From Mycobacterium yunnanensis (lineage in GTDB: Bacteria; Actinomycetota; Actinomycetes; Mycobacteriales; Mycobacteriaceae), in the NCBI RefSeq assembly GCF_025823185.1, contig NZ_JACKVK010000001.1, forward strand, positions 124,001 through 188,000: a stretch of DNA of 64,000 bases, read 5' to 3'. This document shows, in pieces, positions 45,301 to 54,450 of the stretch. Within the stretch, counting starts at the first letter, position 1. Each line of letters starts with the position of its first letter. The notes under the pieces are model-generated. The model had not been told where the DNA came from. It was given only the letters and a program-made list of their open reading frames with translations, and did no database searches. A program made the translations under genes and the position numbers.

Positions 45301-46008
45301 TCAGCCGACGTGCCGTGACAGTCGGGCCGAGAGGTGAGGCACCAGTCCGCCGTCGGCGTCGACGCGCTCCTCGACGTAGGCGAGGTCGCCGCCCTCGACG
45401 ATGCCGTAGAGGCGTTTGGCACCACCGACGAGCACGCCCGATCGGCTGCGGGCCAGTGCGTCGGTCGCCAGCTCCCACGAGGACTGGTTCAGGGGGTGGC
45501 CGTAGAAGAGTTCGACATAACCGGCCGAATGGGCCAGCAGCAGTTCGATCGCCTGCGTCTCGGCGGGGTCTTCCGGGTCGTTGACGAAACGCCAGAATCC
45601 GGATTCACGCAGCGACGGTCCGACGTAGTCGCCGGACTCGGACAGCAGCCACGAGCGGGCCTCCCAGTTCAGGTAGTCGCCACCGTCATGGGATACCGAG
45701 ATCTGCTGACCGAATGCGTAATCGCCCTCCGGTCCGCGGCCGGTACCCTCGCCGCGCCATACGCCGACGAGCGGCAGCAGGGCCAGAAGTGCGTCGTCGA
45801 GGCTGACGCCCTCGCGGAGATTGGCCGTGTCGGCGGGCACGGGGAGGTCGTCGAACGTCGGGAGATTTCGGGCCGCCGTGACCCGAGCGCGCTCCGCGGC
45901 ACCGGCGACGGCGCGGTCACCGGAACCGGGAATCACCGACCCCGTCGGAGTCGAATCCACGGCATCGGCGGTCTCGCCGCCGATTTCGGCGTCGTCGTCC
46001 GCGGTCAC
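45301..46008 (-). CDS. nitrobindin/FABP-like beta-barrel protein
   Basis: A 235-residue protein. The N-terminal ~70 residues look disordered (Asp/Glu/Ala/Thr-rich). The rest is a ten-stranded barrel of the nitrobindin (THAP4/DUF1794) type beginning [14 protein letters not shown]; relatives bind heme through a C-terminal His, here perhaps in [12 protein letters not shown]. It matches Rv0813c, described as a fatty-acid-binding-protein-like fold. GTG 46008 overlaps the stop of a 32-residue membrane peptide gene, so translation is coupled. Confidence 0.85.
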   Translation of the reverse strand: MTADDDAEIGGETADAVDSTPTGSVIPGSGDRAVAGAAERARVTAARNLPTFDDLPVPADTANLREGVSLDDALLALLPLVGVWRGEGTGRGPEGDYAFGQQISVSHDGGDYLNWEARSWLLSESGDYVGPSLRESGFWRFVNDPEDPAETQAIELLLAHSAGYVELFYGHPLNQSSWELATDALARSRSGVLVGGAKRLYGIVEGGDLAYVEERVDADGGLVPHLSARLSRHVG

Positions 46009-46103
46009 AACTCGTCGGTGATCAGCCGGTACACCGTGTACAAGGCGAACCAGGTGATGACGACGACTGCCACGATGAGCAGGATTTCGAAGAAGAGCAC
46101 CAC
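46005..46103 (-). CDS. 32-residue single-span membrane microprotein
   Basis: A small gene: [20 protein letters not shown] is a single transmembrane helix, followed by [12 protein letters not shown]. Starts at GTG 46103 (or GTG 46100). Its TGA overlaps the GTG of the nitrobindin-like gene (GTGA). The strong hydrophobic run, the clean stop overlap and absence of frame interruption support it as real. Role unknown; it may tether or partner the downstream protein. Confidence 0.6.
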   Translation of the reverse strand: MVLFFEILLIVAVVVITWFALYTVYRLITDEL

Positions 46104-46256
46104 ACCGTCAGTGTAGTGGCGACGTCACGCCACGCGGCGACCGGGGTTGGGCTCGCCAGCGGCGCCCAGGAGAGGCCCCAGCCACCGCTCGCGCGTGGCG
46201 CTTACGCGGGCTGCATTGCCCAGCTCCTCCTCGGCTCGTGCCTCACCGCATCGTCG

Positions 46257-46559
46257 CTAGGCGACCTTGACGTCGACTTCGTGAATCCCGGCGCCCGACG
46301 GCGCGACGCTGGCGTCGCCGTTGCCCGCGGGGGACAGGGCGCGCAACGTCCACGAACCAGGAGCGGCGAAGAACCGGAAGTCACCGGTGGCCGATGCCAC
46401 GACCTCGGCGGTGAACTCGTCGGACGAGTCCAGCAGTCGCACGAAGGCTCCTCCGACGGTCTGGCCGGCACCGTCGACGACGCGACCGGTGATGACCGTT
46501 TCCTTCTCGAGGTCGACGCTGGCCGGCAACGTCAGTCCTTGCTTGGGTGCAGAGCACAT
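46257..46559 (-). CDS. sseC: DUF1416 family protein SseC
   Basis: A 100-residue protein of the SseC/DUF1416 family, always found beside CysA-type sulfurtransferases in mycobacteria. It starts MCSAPKQGLTLP and continues as one carboxypeptidase-regulatory-like beta sandwich (VITGRVVDGAGQTVGGAFVRLLD ... region). ATG 46559 lies just after the sulfurtransferase stop, so it is the last gene of that operon. It corresponds to sseC2 (Rv0814c). The exact role in sulfur transfer is not known. Confidence 0.92.
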   Translation of the reverse strand: MCSAPKQGLTLPASVDLEKETVITGRVVDGAGQTVGGAFVRLLDSSDEFTAEVVASATGDFRFFAAPGSWTLRALSPAGNGDASVAPSGAGIHEVDVKVA

Positions 46560-46560
46560 A

Positions 46561-47394
46561 TCAACTTCCCAACTCGATCGGGGCGCCCACTAGGGAGCCG
46601 TATTCAGTCCAACTGCCGTCGTAGTTCTTGACGTTCTGGTGGCCGAGGAGTTCCTGCAGCACGAACCACGTGTGCGACGAACGCTCACCGATCCGGCAGT
46701 AGGCGATGGTCTCCTTGGTGCCGTCGAGGCCCGCCTCGGCGTACAGCTTGGCGAGGTCTTCGTCCGACTTGAAGGTGCCGTCCTCGTTGGCCGCCTTGCT
46801 CCACGGCACGTTGACGGCGGAGGGAATGTGGCCGGCGCGCTGGCTCTGCTCCTGCGGCAGGTGAGCGGGGGCGAGGATCTTGCCGGAGAACTCGTCGGGG
46901 GAGCGGACGTCGACCAGGTTCTTCGTGCCGATGGCGGCGATCACTTCTTCGCGGAAGGCGCGGATCGCGGTGTTGGGCGCGGCCGCCGTGTAGGACGTGG
47001 CCGGCCGGTCCGGAACCTCGGTGACCAGGGGGCGACCGTCGAGCTCCCACCTCTTGCGGCCACCGTCGATCAGCTTGACGTTCTCGTGGCCGTACAGCTT
47101 GAAGTACCAGTACGCATACGCGGCGAACCAGTTGTTGTTGCCGCCGTAGAGGACGACGGTGTCGTCGTTGGCGATGCCCTTGTCGGAGAGCAGCTTGGAG
47201 AACTGCTGCTGGTCGACGAAGTCACGCTTGACGGGATCCTGCAGTTCGGTCTTCCAGTCCAGCCGGACGGCGCCGGCGATGTGACCGTTCTCGTAGGCGC
47301 TGGTGTCCTCGTCTACCTCGACGAAGACGGTGTTGGGGGCGTCGAGATTGTTCTCGGCCCACTCGGTGCTGACCAGGACGTCGGAACGTGCCAT
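46561..47394 (-). CDS. cysA2: thiosulfate sulfurtransferase (rhodanese) CysA2
   Basis: A 277-residue tandem-rhodanese sulfurtransferase. The active-site loop is YCRIGERSSH with the catalytic Cys at residue 233; the N-terminal domain lacks it and is structural. It moves sulfur from thiosulfate (or 3-mercaptopyruvate-like donors) to acceptors. ATG 47394 follows a GAAGGGA ribosome site. It matches Rv0815c. The operon order is DUF4395, cysA2, sseC, all downstream of a cysteine-rich leader peptide. Confidence 0.95.
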   Translation of the reverse strand: MARSDVLVSTEWAENNLDAPNTVFVEVDEDTSAYENGHIAGAVRLDWKTELQDPVKRDFVDQQQFSKLLSDKGIANDDTVVLYGGNNNWFAAYAYWYFKLYGHENVKLIDGGRKRWELDGRPLVTEVPDRPATSYTAAAPNTAIRAFREEVIAAIGTKNLVDVRSPDEFSGKILAPAHLPQEQSQRAGHIPSAVNVPWSKAANEDGTFKSDEDLAKLYAEAGLDGTKETIAYCRIGERSSHTWFVLQELLGHQNVKNYDGSWTEYGSLVGAPIELGS

Positions 47395-47431
47395 GGGTGA
47401 AATCCCTTCGATTGCTTGGGTATTCGACAGA

Positions 47432-47896
47432 TTAGGCGGGGGTGGCGGTAGATCGAAAGCGGGCGACGAGCGGGTAGAGCCGGCAGCCAAGACAGATCCC
47501 GAAGGCGGCGTTGAGGAAGGCCGCGACGAGTGCGAGCGCGGTGGCCACGAGACCCAGTGCCACCAGCCCGGTCGCGAACCCGACGGCCGCGACGAGCGCG
47601 AACACCAATCCCACCAACTGGGCGAACTTCAACGGCGCGACGGGCTCGCGGTCGGTCACCGGGCCGAGGCGGGGTGCGACGAGTGCGGCGAAGACTCGGC
47701 CGTACGGATGTTTGCGTGGCCCGCCGACGGCGCCAACGGCGAAGACGATCGACTGAACCCCGAGCACGACGGCTGCGGCGACCGGGCTGTAGGCCGACAC
47801 CAGGAGTGCGACCACCAACACCGCGGTCGTCACCCATGCGGTGAACCGGGGACCACGGACGTCGACCTGGTCAGGGGTGGTGTTCTCGTTCGGCAA
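47432..47896 (-). CDS. DUF4395 membrane protein
   Basis: A 154-residue membrane protein of the DUF4395 family with four helices (VTTAVLVVALLVSAYSP; VVLGVQSIVFAVGAVGG; LVGLVFALVAAVGFATG; LGLVATALALVAAFLN). The end has a C-x-x-C pair in GICLGCRLYPL facing the last helix. DUF4395 proteins often sit beside thioredoxins and sulfurtransferases, fitting a thiol/sulfur membrane carrier (inference). TTG 47896 is used, with GGAG about 10 bases upstream. It is the first full gene after the cysteine leader; my memory is that M. tuberculosis lacks it between thiX and cysA2. Confidence 0.82.
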   Translation of the reverse strand: MPNENTTPDQVDVRGPRFTAWVTTAVLVVALLVSAYSPVAAAVVLGVQSIVFAVGAVGGPRKHPYGRVFAALVAPRLGPVTDREPVAPLKFAQLVGLVFALVAAVGFATGLVALGLVATALALVAAFLNAAFGICLGCRLYPLVARFRSTATPA

Positions 47897-47981
47897 CGGT
47901 CTGCTCCTGCTGTTGTGGCGAGGCTGGGCGTGGGCAAGCCTGAGCGGCTGCTCCGAGGGCGACGCGAGGTCGCGCGGCTAC

Positions 47982-48074
47982 TCAGCAGCTATGACAGCGA
48001 CAACAGAAACCCGCGACGCGGCACAGATCTACTGCGCGGCGCTTGGTGAGCTGAAGCTCAACGCGGGGGGACAC
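47982..48074 (-). CDS. leaderless cysteine-rich leader peptide
   Basis: A 30-residue small ORF beginning GTG 48074. The end VDLCRVAGFCCRCHSC has five cysteines in the last 13 residues. A -10 hexamer TAAGCT ends 7 bases before the GTG, so the mRNA would be leaderless. This is the pattern of the mycobacterial poly-cysteine leaders shown in M. smegmatis to attenuate downstream operon genes by cysteine availability (as I remember, including Ms5788A at this locus). Low Cys-tRNA would stall the ribosome in the Cys codons and change the mRNA structure before the DUF4395 start. Confidence 0.8.
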   Translation of the reverse strand: MSPRVELQLTKRRAVDLCRVAGFCCRCHSC

Positions 48075-48081
48075 GCCGCAG

Positions 48082-48087
48082 AGCTTA
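48082..48087 (-). promoter_or_regulatory. -10 hexamer of the cysteine leader
   Basis: On the minus strand this reads TAAGCT (TANNNT), positions -13 to -8 relative to the GTG of the leader peptide. It is the promoter expected for a leaderless transcript covering leader, DUF4395, cysA2 and sseC. Confidence 0.65.
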
Positions 48088-48103
48088 CCCAATGACAGGG
48101 CCC

Positions 48104-48520
48104 TCAAGCCAATAACGGTTCGAGGGCCGATCGCAGGTCAGCGGCCTTCGGCACGCCGGAGCTGCGGTACCGCTGCCGGCCGTCGGCGTCGAAGATGAAC
48201 GTCGTCGGCAACGACAACACCGAAAGCTCGCGCGCAGCGGCCGGATTGGCGTCCATGTCGACCTCCACGTGAGCAACCTCGGGCAGCTCGGCACAGACGT
48301 CGTCGACGACCCGCCGCACCGCCGAGCACGGTCCGCACCACTCGGCACTGAAGTGCACGATCGCGGGCCTACCCTGGGGCAGGTCCACGCCGGGTACGGT
48401 CACCGCGGCTCCCTCGGAGGCGCGCACCACGCCGTCCCGCCTGGTGAGTAGGCGCCCCACGACGACGGCCACGGCCAGGGTCACCACCAGCACCGCGATC
48501 ACGACGGGCAGAGAGCTCAT
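48104..48520 (-). CDS. thiX: thioredoxin-like protein ThiX
   Basis: A 138-residue membrane-anchored thioredoxin. An N-terminal helix (residues ~5-25, VVIAVLVVTLAVAVVVG) is followed by a thioredoxin domain with active site AEWCGPCSAV and the cis-Pro in LSLPTTFIF. ATG 48520 overlaps the lmeA stop. It matches Rv0816c. Placement just before the cysteine leader suggests work with the sulfur operon, perhaps with DUF4395. Confidence 0.9.
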   Translation of the reverse strand: MSSLPVVIAVLVVTLAVAVVVGRLLTRRDGVVRASEGAAVTVPGVDLPQGRPAIVHFSAEWCGPCSAVRRVVDDVCAELPEVAHVEVDMDANPAAARELSVLSLPTTFIFDADGRQRYRSSGVPKAADLRSALEPLLA

Positions 48521-49314
48521 GACTGTCTGAACCCGTCGACGGCCACCGTTACTCCCGTGGTGATGCCCTCGATGATGATGTCCGAGCCGCGAGCTCCCTC
48601 ACTGGTCGGCGCGATTGCGAACGGCAGCTTCATCCCCGGCATCCTCGTTTCGAACGCGGCGAGGACGGCGGCCTTCTTGTCGTCGGGCACCTGCTCGTCG
48701 GCCGTACCGGGGCCGGTCAGCACGTCTGTGGCGGTGAAGACGAGCGTGGTGTCGTCGTCATCGGGCGTGGACAGGTCGACCGACACGCTGATCCGCCTGT
48801 CGAAGCCCGCCGCGGTGGGCGTTCCGGTGAACACCAGCCCGCGGCTGCCCGAGATGCCCGATTCCGTCGTCCCGCCGGTGGCGTCGTTGGTCTCCTTGGG
48901 TGGCGCCTCGACGAGAAGATCCTTGATGCCCATGAACCGGCCGACGTGCGTCGAGTCGACGATCAAGCGGCCCTCCAGCTTGCCGACGCGCAACGTGGCG
49001 TCGGGTTTGAGCAGCCACGACGTGTCGGTGAGATCCACCGAGTGCATCGTCGCCTCGATGGAGGCCTTGCCGACCACGGGGTGGTCCACCCCGGCCGCAC
49101 GGATCTCGACTTCCCGGTAGTGATGGCCGGTCGCCTGGGTGACGAACGGAAAGCCGAGGATGCCCACCCAGGGGTCGAACGGCAGGTGGTTGGCCGCGCG
49201 GACGCTGCGCGCCCAGTGGTATTCCGCGTAGATGGCCGTCCCGAAATCGGCGCCGACCGCGCCTACTGCCACTGTCGTGACCGTCGCGACGAGTCCGATC
49301 AGCACCTTGCGCAC
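48517..49314 (-). CDS. lmeA: DUF2993 lipomannan elongation factor LmeA
   Basis: A 265-residue DUF2993 protein. A signal or anchor helix (KVLIGLVATVTTVAVGAVGADFG) at the N-terminus is followed by an exported lipid-binding beta fold. It corresponds to Rv0817c, and the M. smegmatis orthologue (MSMEG_5785, from memory) is LmeA, a cell-envelope protein needed for full mannan elongation of lipomannan. GTG 49314 is chosen so that the signal helix is N-terminal; longer readings add nothing conserved. It is coupled to thiX by ATGA. Confidence 0.88.
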   Translation of the reverse strand: MRKVLIGLVATVTTVAVGAVGADFGTAIYAEYHWARSVRAANHLPFDPWVGILGFPFVTQATGHHYREVEIRAAGVDHPVVGKASIEATMHSVDLTDTSWLLKPDATLRVGKLEGRLIVDSTHVGRFMGIKDLLVEAPPKETNDATGGTTESGISGSRGLVFTGTPTAAGFDRRISVSVDLSTPDDDDTTLVFTATDVLTGPGTADEQVPDDKKAAVLAAFETRMPGMKLPFAIAPTSEGARGSDIIIEGITTGVTVAVDGFRQS

Positions 49315-49499
49315 CCGGACATTCTGGCCTACGTCGGTTGCCGGTAATTGCCCAGCGCGGCAAATTCGCAGGTTGCACGCTATCGTTATGCCATCGTCGG
49401 CCGGTAACGGCCGCGTGTCAGCCATGAATCTGGGAGATTGCCGACAGTGTCAGTGTTGACGACGCCGGGTCACCTTCCCGAAATGCGCTGGAGGACCCG

Positions 49500-50285
49500 T
49501 TGGATCTACTGCTACTGACCGTCGACCCGCACCCGGAATCGGTGCTGCCGTCGTTGGCGCTGCTGGCGCACAGCGTGCGCGCTGCGCCGACCGAGGTGTC
49601 GTCGCTGCTGGAGGCGGGCACCGCGGACGTGGCCATCGTCGACGCGCGCACCGATCTCGCCGCCGCGCGCGGCCTGTGCCGGCTGCTGGGCACCACCGGC
49701 ACGGCGGTGCCCGTCGTCGCGGTCGTCAACGAGGGTGGTCTGGTCGCCGTCAACGTCGAATGGGGTCTCGACGAGATCCTGCTGCCCAGTACCGGCCCCG
49801 CCGAAATCGACGCGCGGCTGCGGTTGCTGGTTGGACGCCGCGGCGGTGCCGCCGACCAGGAAAGTGCAGGCAAGGTCAATCTTGGCGAACTCGTCATCGA
49901 CGAGGGCACCTACACCGCCCGGCTTCGCGGCCGACCGCTCGACCTCACCTACAAGGAGTTCGAGCTGCTGAAGTACCTGGCGCTGCACGCCGGTCGGGTG
50001 TTCACCCGGGCGCAGCTGTTGCAGGAGGTCTGGGGTTACGACTTCTTCGGTGGCACCCGCACGGTCGACGTCCACGTGCGACGTCTCCGCGCCAAGCTCG
50101 GGCCCGAGTACGAATCGCTCATCGGCACCGTGAGGAACGTCGGATACAAGGCGGTCAGGCCGGCGCGGGGCCGCCCCCCGGCTCCCGAGTCCGATCCCGG
50201 GGACGACTACGACGACGTCGACGGCTACGACCAGGACCCGGCGGGATTCGTCGACGACTTGGGCGACCCACTTCGCGCCCAGTGA
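49500..50285 (+). CDS. glnR: nitrogen response regulator GlnR
   Basis: A 261-residue orphan OmpR-type regulator. The receiver-like N-terminus carries Asp48 in AIVDAR but lacks some phosphorylation residues. The winged-helix end is at residues ~125-220 ([47 protein letters not shown]), and an Asp/Gly-rich tail follows. TTG 49500 is preceded by GGAGGA. It controls nitrogen-assimilation genes (glnA, amtB) in mycobacteria. Its stop overlaps mshD (GTGA). It matches Rv0818. Confidence 0.92.
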   Translation: MDLLLLTVDPHPESVLPSLALLAHSVRAAPTEVSSLLEAGTADVAIVDARTDLAAARGLCRLLGTTGTAVPVVAVVNEGGLVAVNVEWGLDEILLPSTGPAEIDARLRLLVGRRGGAADQESAGKVNLGELVIDEGTYTARLRGRPLDLTYKEFELLKYLALHAGRVFTRAQLLQEVWGYDFFGGTRTVDVHVRRLRAKLGPEYESLIGTVRNVGYKAVRPARGRPPAPESDPGDDYDDVDGYDQDPAGFVDDLGDPLRAQ

Positions 50286-51166
50286 CCGACCTCACCTGGC
50301 GCACGACGCTCTCCGACGCCGACCAGCGACGGATCACCGAGATCGTGGACGCCGCCCACGCCGTCGACGGGACCGCACCCGTCGGTGACCAGATCCTGCG
50401 GGAGCTCCCGCGGGACCGGACCGCGCACCTCGTCGCCACCCTCGACGACCACGTCGTCGGATACCTCAACCTCGCACCCGCCACGGAAGAGGCACCCGCA
50501 ATGGCCGAGGCCGTCGTGCACCCCGACGCCCGCCGTCGGGGCGTCGGGGCCGACCTGATCCGCACGGGCTTGGCCGAGGGCGGTCCCGGCACCCGGGTGT
50601 GGGCACACGGAGACTTGCCGCCGGCGCGGGCCACTGCCGCGTCCCTCGACCTCGTCGCCGCGCGCCGGCTGCTGCAGATGCGCCGCCCACTGCGCGACCT
50701 TCCCGAGGTGAAGCCGGCCGACGGGGTGCTGCTGCGCACCTACGCCGGACCCGAGGACGACGCGGAGCTGCTGCGGGTGAACAACGCCGCCTTCTCCTGG
50801 CATCCCGAACAGGGCGGTTGGACCGAGGCCGACGTCGCCGAACGGCGCGGCGAGGCGTGGTTCGACCCGGCTGGGCTGTTCTTGGCGTTCGACGCCGCGA
50901 CCGAAGAGCTCCTCGGCTTTCACTGGACCAAGGTTCATGGGCCGGCCCTGGGAGAGGTCTACGTCGTCGGCGTCGACCCGAGCGCCCAGGGGCGTGGTCT
51001 CGGGGCGCTGCTGACGTTGGTCGGTCTGCACCACCTGGCGGACCGGCTCGGCCCCGACGCGGATGTGACGCTTTACGTGGAGGCAGATAACTCTGCCGCC
51101 GTGAAGACGTACGAACGGCTCGCTTTCACCATCTTCACAGCAGACGTGGCGTACACCCGCCGTTAG
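50282..51166 (+). CDS. mshD: mycothiol synthase
   Basis: A 294-residue tandem-GNAT acetyltransferase that acetylates Cys-GlcN-Ins with acetyl-CoA, the last step of mycothiol synthesis. The first GNAT motif is in [12 protein letters not shown] and the second in [14 protein letters not shown]; the C-terminus [15 protein letters not shown] closes the active domain. GTG 50282 overlaps the glnR stop. It matches Rv0819. It ends shortly before the Pst operon. Confidence 0.96.
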   Translation: MTDLTWRTTLSDADQRRITEIVDAAHAVDGTAPVGDQILRELPRDRTAHLVATLDDHVVGYLNLAPATEEAPAMAEAVVHPDARRRGVGADLIRTGLAEGGPGTRVWAHGDLPPARATAASLDLVAARRLLQMRRPLRDLPEVKPADGVLLRTYAGPEDDAELLRVNNAAFSWHPEQGGWTEADVAERRGEAWFDPAGLFLAFDAATEELLGFHWTKVHGPALGEVYVVGVDPSAQGRGLGALLTLVGLHHLADRLGPDADVTLYVEADNSAAVKTYERLAFTIFTADVAYTRR

Positions 51167-51192
51167 TCCTCAGCTGTGAAATCGCTGAGGCT

Positions 51193-51210
51193 GTTCACTG
51201 CTCGTTCACC
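51193..51210 (+). promoter_or_regulatory. PHO box (RegX3-type direct repeat) before pstS
   Basis: GTTCACTGCTCGTTCACC holds two GTTCAC units starting at 51193 and 51204, an 11-base period. This is the actinobacterial PhoP/RegX3 PHO-box layout. It lies about 80 bases before pstS. The same unit recurs upstream of phoU on the opposite strand. Confidence 0.6.
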
Positions 51211-51289
51211 TTTCGTCAGCGACCCGTCCACCGACGCCGCATACGTTGCCGTGGAGTCCTGAGGCAGTCAAAAATCGAAAGTGGGATAA

Positions 51290-52432
51290 GTGAAGCTCAA
51301 TCGCTTTGGCACCAGCGCCGGCACCCCGTTCATGGTGGCGCTGTCCGCGGCCGCACTCGCGTTGTCCATGACCGCGTGCGGCAGCGACAACAATTCCGGT
51401 ACGTCGTCCAGCGGTGCATCGGGATCGTCGTCCGCCGCGGCCGGTGCGGCCGACTGCGGCGGCAAGGCCGCCCTGACCGCCGAGGGTTCCACCGCCCAGC
51501 AGAACGCCATCGCCGAGTTCAACAAGGCGTGGGGCCAGGTCTGCTCGGGCAAGTCCCTGTCCTACAACCCCACCGGCTCCGGTGCGGGCGTGACGCAGTT
51601 CCTCGCCAAGCAGGTCGACTTCGCGGGCTCGGACTCGGCGCTGGCCGCCGACCAGGTCGCCCCGGCCACCGAGCGCTGTGGCGGCAACCCGGCGTGGAAC
51701 CTGCCGCTGGTGTTCGGCCCGGTCGCGATGGCCTACAACCTCGAGGGCGTCGACAAGCTCGTCGTGAACGCCGACGTGCTGGCCAAGATCTTCACCGGTG
51801 CCATCACCACCTGGAACGACCCGGCCATCGCCGCACTCAACAGTGGCGCCACCCTGCCCGACACCAAGATCACCCCGATCTACCGGTCGGATTCGTCGGG
51901 CACGACCGACAACTTCCAGAAGTACCTGACCGCCGCCGCGCCGCAGACGTGGACCAAGGGCGCGGGCAAGGAGTTCCAGGGCGGTGCCGGTGAAGGCGCC
52001 CAGAAGTCCTCCGGCGTCGTGCAGGCCGTGCAGGCCACCCCCGGTGCCATCGGCTACGTCGAGAAGAGCCCTGCGAAGGCGGCCAACCTGCCCTTCGCGC
52101 AGATCGACAGCGGCGCGGGCGCCGTCGAACTCACCGACGACTCGACGGCCAAGGCCGTCGGCGACGCCAAGTTCAAGGCCGACGGCATGGACCTGACGCT
52201 CGACCTCAACGCGCTCTACGCCTCCAAGGAAGCCGGCGCCTACCCGTTGATGCTGGCCACCTACGAAATCGTCTGCTCCAAGGGATACGACGCCGACACC
52301 GCCGCCGCGGTGAAGTCGTTCCTGACGGTGTCGGCCGATCAGGGTCAGGCCAACCTGTCGGCCGCCGGCTTCGTCCCGCTGCCCGACAGCTTCAAGGAGC
52401 GCTTGCTCAAGTCCGTCGACGCAATTGCCTAG
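51290..52432 (+). CDS. pstS: phosphate ABC transporter substrate-binding lipoprotein PstS
   Basis: A 380-residue lipoprotein. The lipobox MTAC places the lipidated Cys at residue 30 after a hydrophobic signal. Ser/Gly phosphate-contact segments TAEGSTAQQN, FAGSDSALA and RSDSSGTTDNF are seen. It captures phosphate outside the membrane for PstCAB. GTG 51290 is the start. It opens the operon pstS-pstC-pstA-pstB and is preceded by a PHO box. A stem-forming stretch (GTTGG/CCAAC, 52436-52456) lies between pstS and pstC. Confidence 0.96.
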   Translation: MKLNRFGTSAGTPFMVALSAAALALSMTACGSDNNSGTSSSGASGSSSAAAGAADCGGKAALTAEGSTAQQNAIAEFNKAWGQVCSGKSLSYNPTGSGAGVTQFLAKQVDFAGSDSALAADQVAPATERCGGNPAWNLPLVFGPVAMAYNLEGVDKLVVNADVLAKIFTGAITTWNDPAIAALNSGATLPDTKITPIYRSDSSGTTDNFQKYLTAAAPQTWTKGAGKEFQGGAGEGAQKSSGVVQAVQATPGAIGYVEKSPAKAANLPFAQIDSGAGAVELTDDSTAKAVGDAKFKADGMDLTLDLNALYASKEAGAYPLMLATYEIVCSKGYDADTAAAVKSFLTVSADQGQANLSAAGFVPLPDSFKERLLKSVDAIA

Positions 52433-52480
52433 ACGGTTGGCATACCGCCACCAACGCGGTGAGGATGGGTTCTGGAAGCA

Positions 52481-53530
52481 ATGACCGACAACGGGATGAC
52501 AGTGACGACACCGAACCCAGCCGGCGCGGGATCGGGCGAAGTGATCGCTTCGCCCCTTCCCGCACCGGAACCCATCTCCACCAACCCGTCCAAGGGCGCC
52601 AAGGTGCGCCTGGGAGACCGCATATTCGGCGGTCTGGCGCAGGGTGCCGGCGTCGCCATCGTCGTCCTGATCGCGGCGATCGCGGTGTTCTTGATCTGGC
52701 GCGCGGTCCCCGCGCTGAGCCGTAACGAGGCGAACTTCTTCACCTACGGCGGCAACTGGATCACCACGGACACCTCGAAGATGCAGTTCGGCATCCTCGA
52801 CTTGATTCAGGTGACGGTGTTCGTCTCGGTGTTCGCGTTGGTGCTGGCGATGCCCGTGGCGCTGGGGATCGCGATCTTCCTCACCCAGTACTCGCCGCGG
52901 CGACTCTCCGGTCCGCTGGCCTACGTGGTGGATCTGCTGGCGGCGGTGCCCTCGATCGTCTACGGCGTGTGGGGCCTCTACGTGCTGGCCCCCGTGCTCA
53001 AGCCGTTCGCCGTGTGGCTCAACCAGAACTTGGATTGGCTGTTCCTGTTCAAGACGGGTACGGCGTCGGTGGCCGGCGGCGGCACGATCTTCACGGCGGG
53101 CATCGTGCTCGCTGTGATGATCCTGCCGATCATCACCGCGGTCGCCCGAGAGGTGTTCATCCAGACCCCCCGCGGACAGATCGAGGCCGCCCTCGCGCTC
53201 GGCGCCACGCGCTGGGAGGTCGTCAGGACGACGGTCCTGCCGTTCGGGCTGTCGGGCTACATCAGCGGTGCCATGCTCGGCCTCGGCCGGGCGCTTGGCG
53301 AGACCATCGCCCTGCTCATCATCCTGCGCGGCACGCAGTCGGCGTTCGGCTGGTCGCTCTTCGACGGCGGCTACACCTTCGCCAGCAAGATCGCCTCGGC
53401 GGCAAGCGAATTCAACGACCAATACAAGGCAGGCGCCTACATTGCGGCGGGCCTGGTGCTGTTCATCCTCACGTTCGTGGTGAACTCGCTGGCCCGTGCC
53501 GCGGTCGCCGGAAGGGGCGCGAAGTCGTGA
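52481..53530 (+). CDS. pstC: phosphate ABC transporter permease PstC
   Basis: A 349-residue permease with an N-terminal Pro/Ser/Ala-rich cytoplasmic tail of about 60 residues, then six helices. The MetI-type EAA loop is [11 protein letters not shown]. The conserved charged residues seen in PstC are kept (e.g. AREVF, RALGET). Its TGA overlaps the GTG of pstA. Confidence 0.94.
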   Translation: MTDNGMTVTTPNPAGAGSGEVIASPLPAPEPISTNPSKGAKVRLGDRIFGGLAQGAGVAIVVLIAAIAVFLIWRAVPALSRNEANFFTYGGNWITTDTSKMQFGILDLIQVTVFVSVFALVLAMPVALGIAIFLTQYSPRRLSGPLAYVVDLLAAVPSIVYGVWGLYVLAPVLKPFAVWLNQNLDWLFLFKTGTASVAGGGTIFTAGIVLAVMILPIITAVAREVFIQTPRGQIEAALALGATRWEVVRTTVLPFGLSGYISGAMLGLGRALGETIALLIILRGTQSAFGWSLFDGGYTFASKIASAASEFNDQYKAGAYIAAGLVLFILTFVVNSLARAAVAGRGAKS

Positions 53531-54441
53531 CCTCGACACTCGACAAGCCCGTAAAAGCGCCGACGTTCCAGGGCGTCAGCGCCAAGCGGAAGCTGACCAA
53601 CAACGTGGCGACCGTGCTGGTCTCGGCTTCAGTGCTCATCGCCCTGGTGCCGCTGGTGTGGGTGCTGTACTCGGTGATCAGCAAGGGATTCGCCGCGGTG
53701 ACCTCGTCGGTGTGGTTCACCAACTCTCAGGCGGGAACCACGGCGTTCTCACCCGGTGGCGGCGTCTACCACGCGGTGATGGGCACGCTGCTGCAAGGAC
53801 TGGTGTGCTCGCTGATCTCGATTCCTGTCGGCGTGATGGTCGCGGTCTACCTCGTCGAGTACGGCGGCGGCACGCGGCTGGGCCGCGTCACCACGTTCAT
53901 GGTCGACATCCTCACCGGTGTGCCGTCGATCGTGGCGGCGCTGTTCATCTACGCGCTGTGGGTGGCGACGCTGGGCTTCGAGCGCTCCGGATTCGCGGTG
54001 TCGCTGGCGCTCGTGCTGCTGATGATCCCGGTCATCGTGCGGGCCACCGAGGAAATGTTGCGAATCGTCCCCATGGATCTTCGCGAGGCGAGTTACGCAC
54101 TCGGCGTACCGAAGTGGAAGACCATCGTGCGGATCGTCATTCCGACCGCGCTCTCGGGCATCGTCACCGGCATCATGCTCGCGCTGGCCCGCGTGATGGG
54201 CGAAACCGCGCCGCTGCTGATCCTGGTGGGCTACGCGGCGTCGATCAACTTCGACATGTTCGGCGGATTCATGGGCTCGCTGCCCGGCATGATGTACGAC
54301 CAGATCTCCGCAGGCGCCGGGGCCAACCCGATTCCCACCGACCGTCTTTGGGGCGCGGCCCTGACCTTGGTGTTGCTGATCGCCATCCTCAACGTCGCGG
54401 CGCGCCTGGTCGCAAAGATCTTCTCTCCCAAGAAAGTGTAG
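53527..54441 (+). CDS. pstA: phosphate ABC transporter permease PstA
   Basis: A 304-residue permease with six helices. The EAA loop is [13 protein letters not shown], and the typical [11 protein letters not shown] follows. Coupled to pstC (GTGA overlap) and nine bases from pstB. Confidence 0.94.
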   Translation: MTSTLDKPVKAPTFQGVSAKRKLTNNVATVLVSASVLIALVPLVWVLYSVISKGFAAVTSSVWFTNSQAGTTAFSPGGGVYHAVMGTLLQGLVCSLISIPVGVMVAVYLVEYGGGTRLGRVTTFMVDILTGVPSIVAALFIYALWVATLGFERSGFAVSLALVLLMIPVIVRATEEMLRIVPMDLREASYALGVPKWKTIVRIVIPTALSGIVTGIMLALARVMGETAPLLILVGYAASINFDMFGGFMGSLPGMMYDQISAGAGANPIPTDRLWGAALTLVLLIAILNVAARLVAKIFSPKKV

Positions 54442-54450
54442 GAGCATTCC

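Noticed and set aside
46104..46256. Gap between the microprotein start and the SseC stop, examined for a gene or RNA
   Set aside because: No open frame with plausible composition, no promoter pair and no strong stem could be supported.
51206..53539. A 777-codon open frame on the minus strand opposite pstS and pstC
   Set aside because: It is Arg/Gly/Gln/His-rich with no domain, and lies antisense to genes whose motifs are clear. High GC makes such long shadow frames common.
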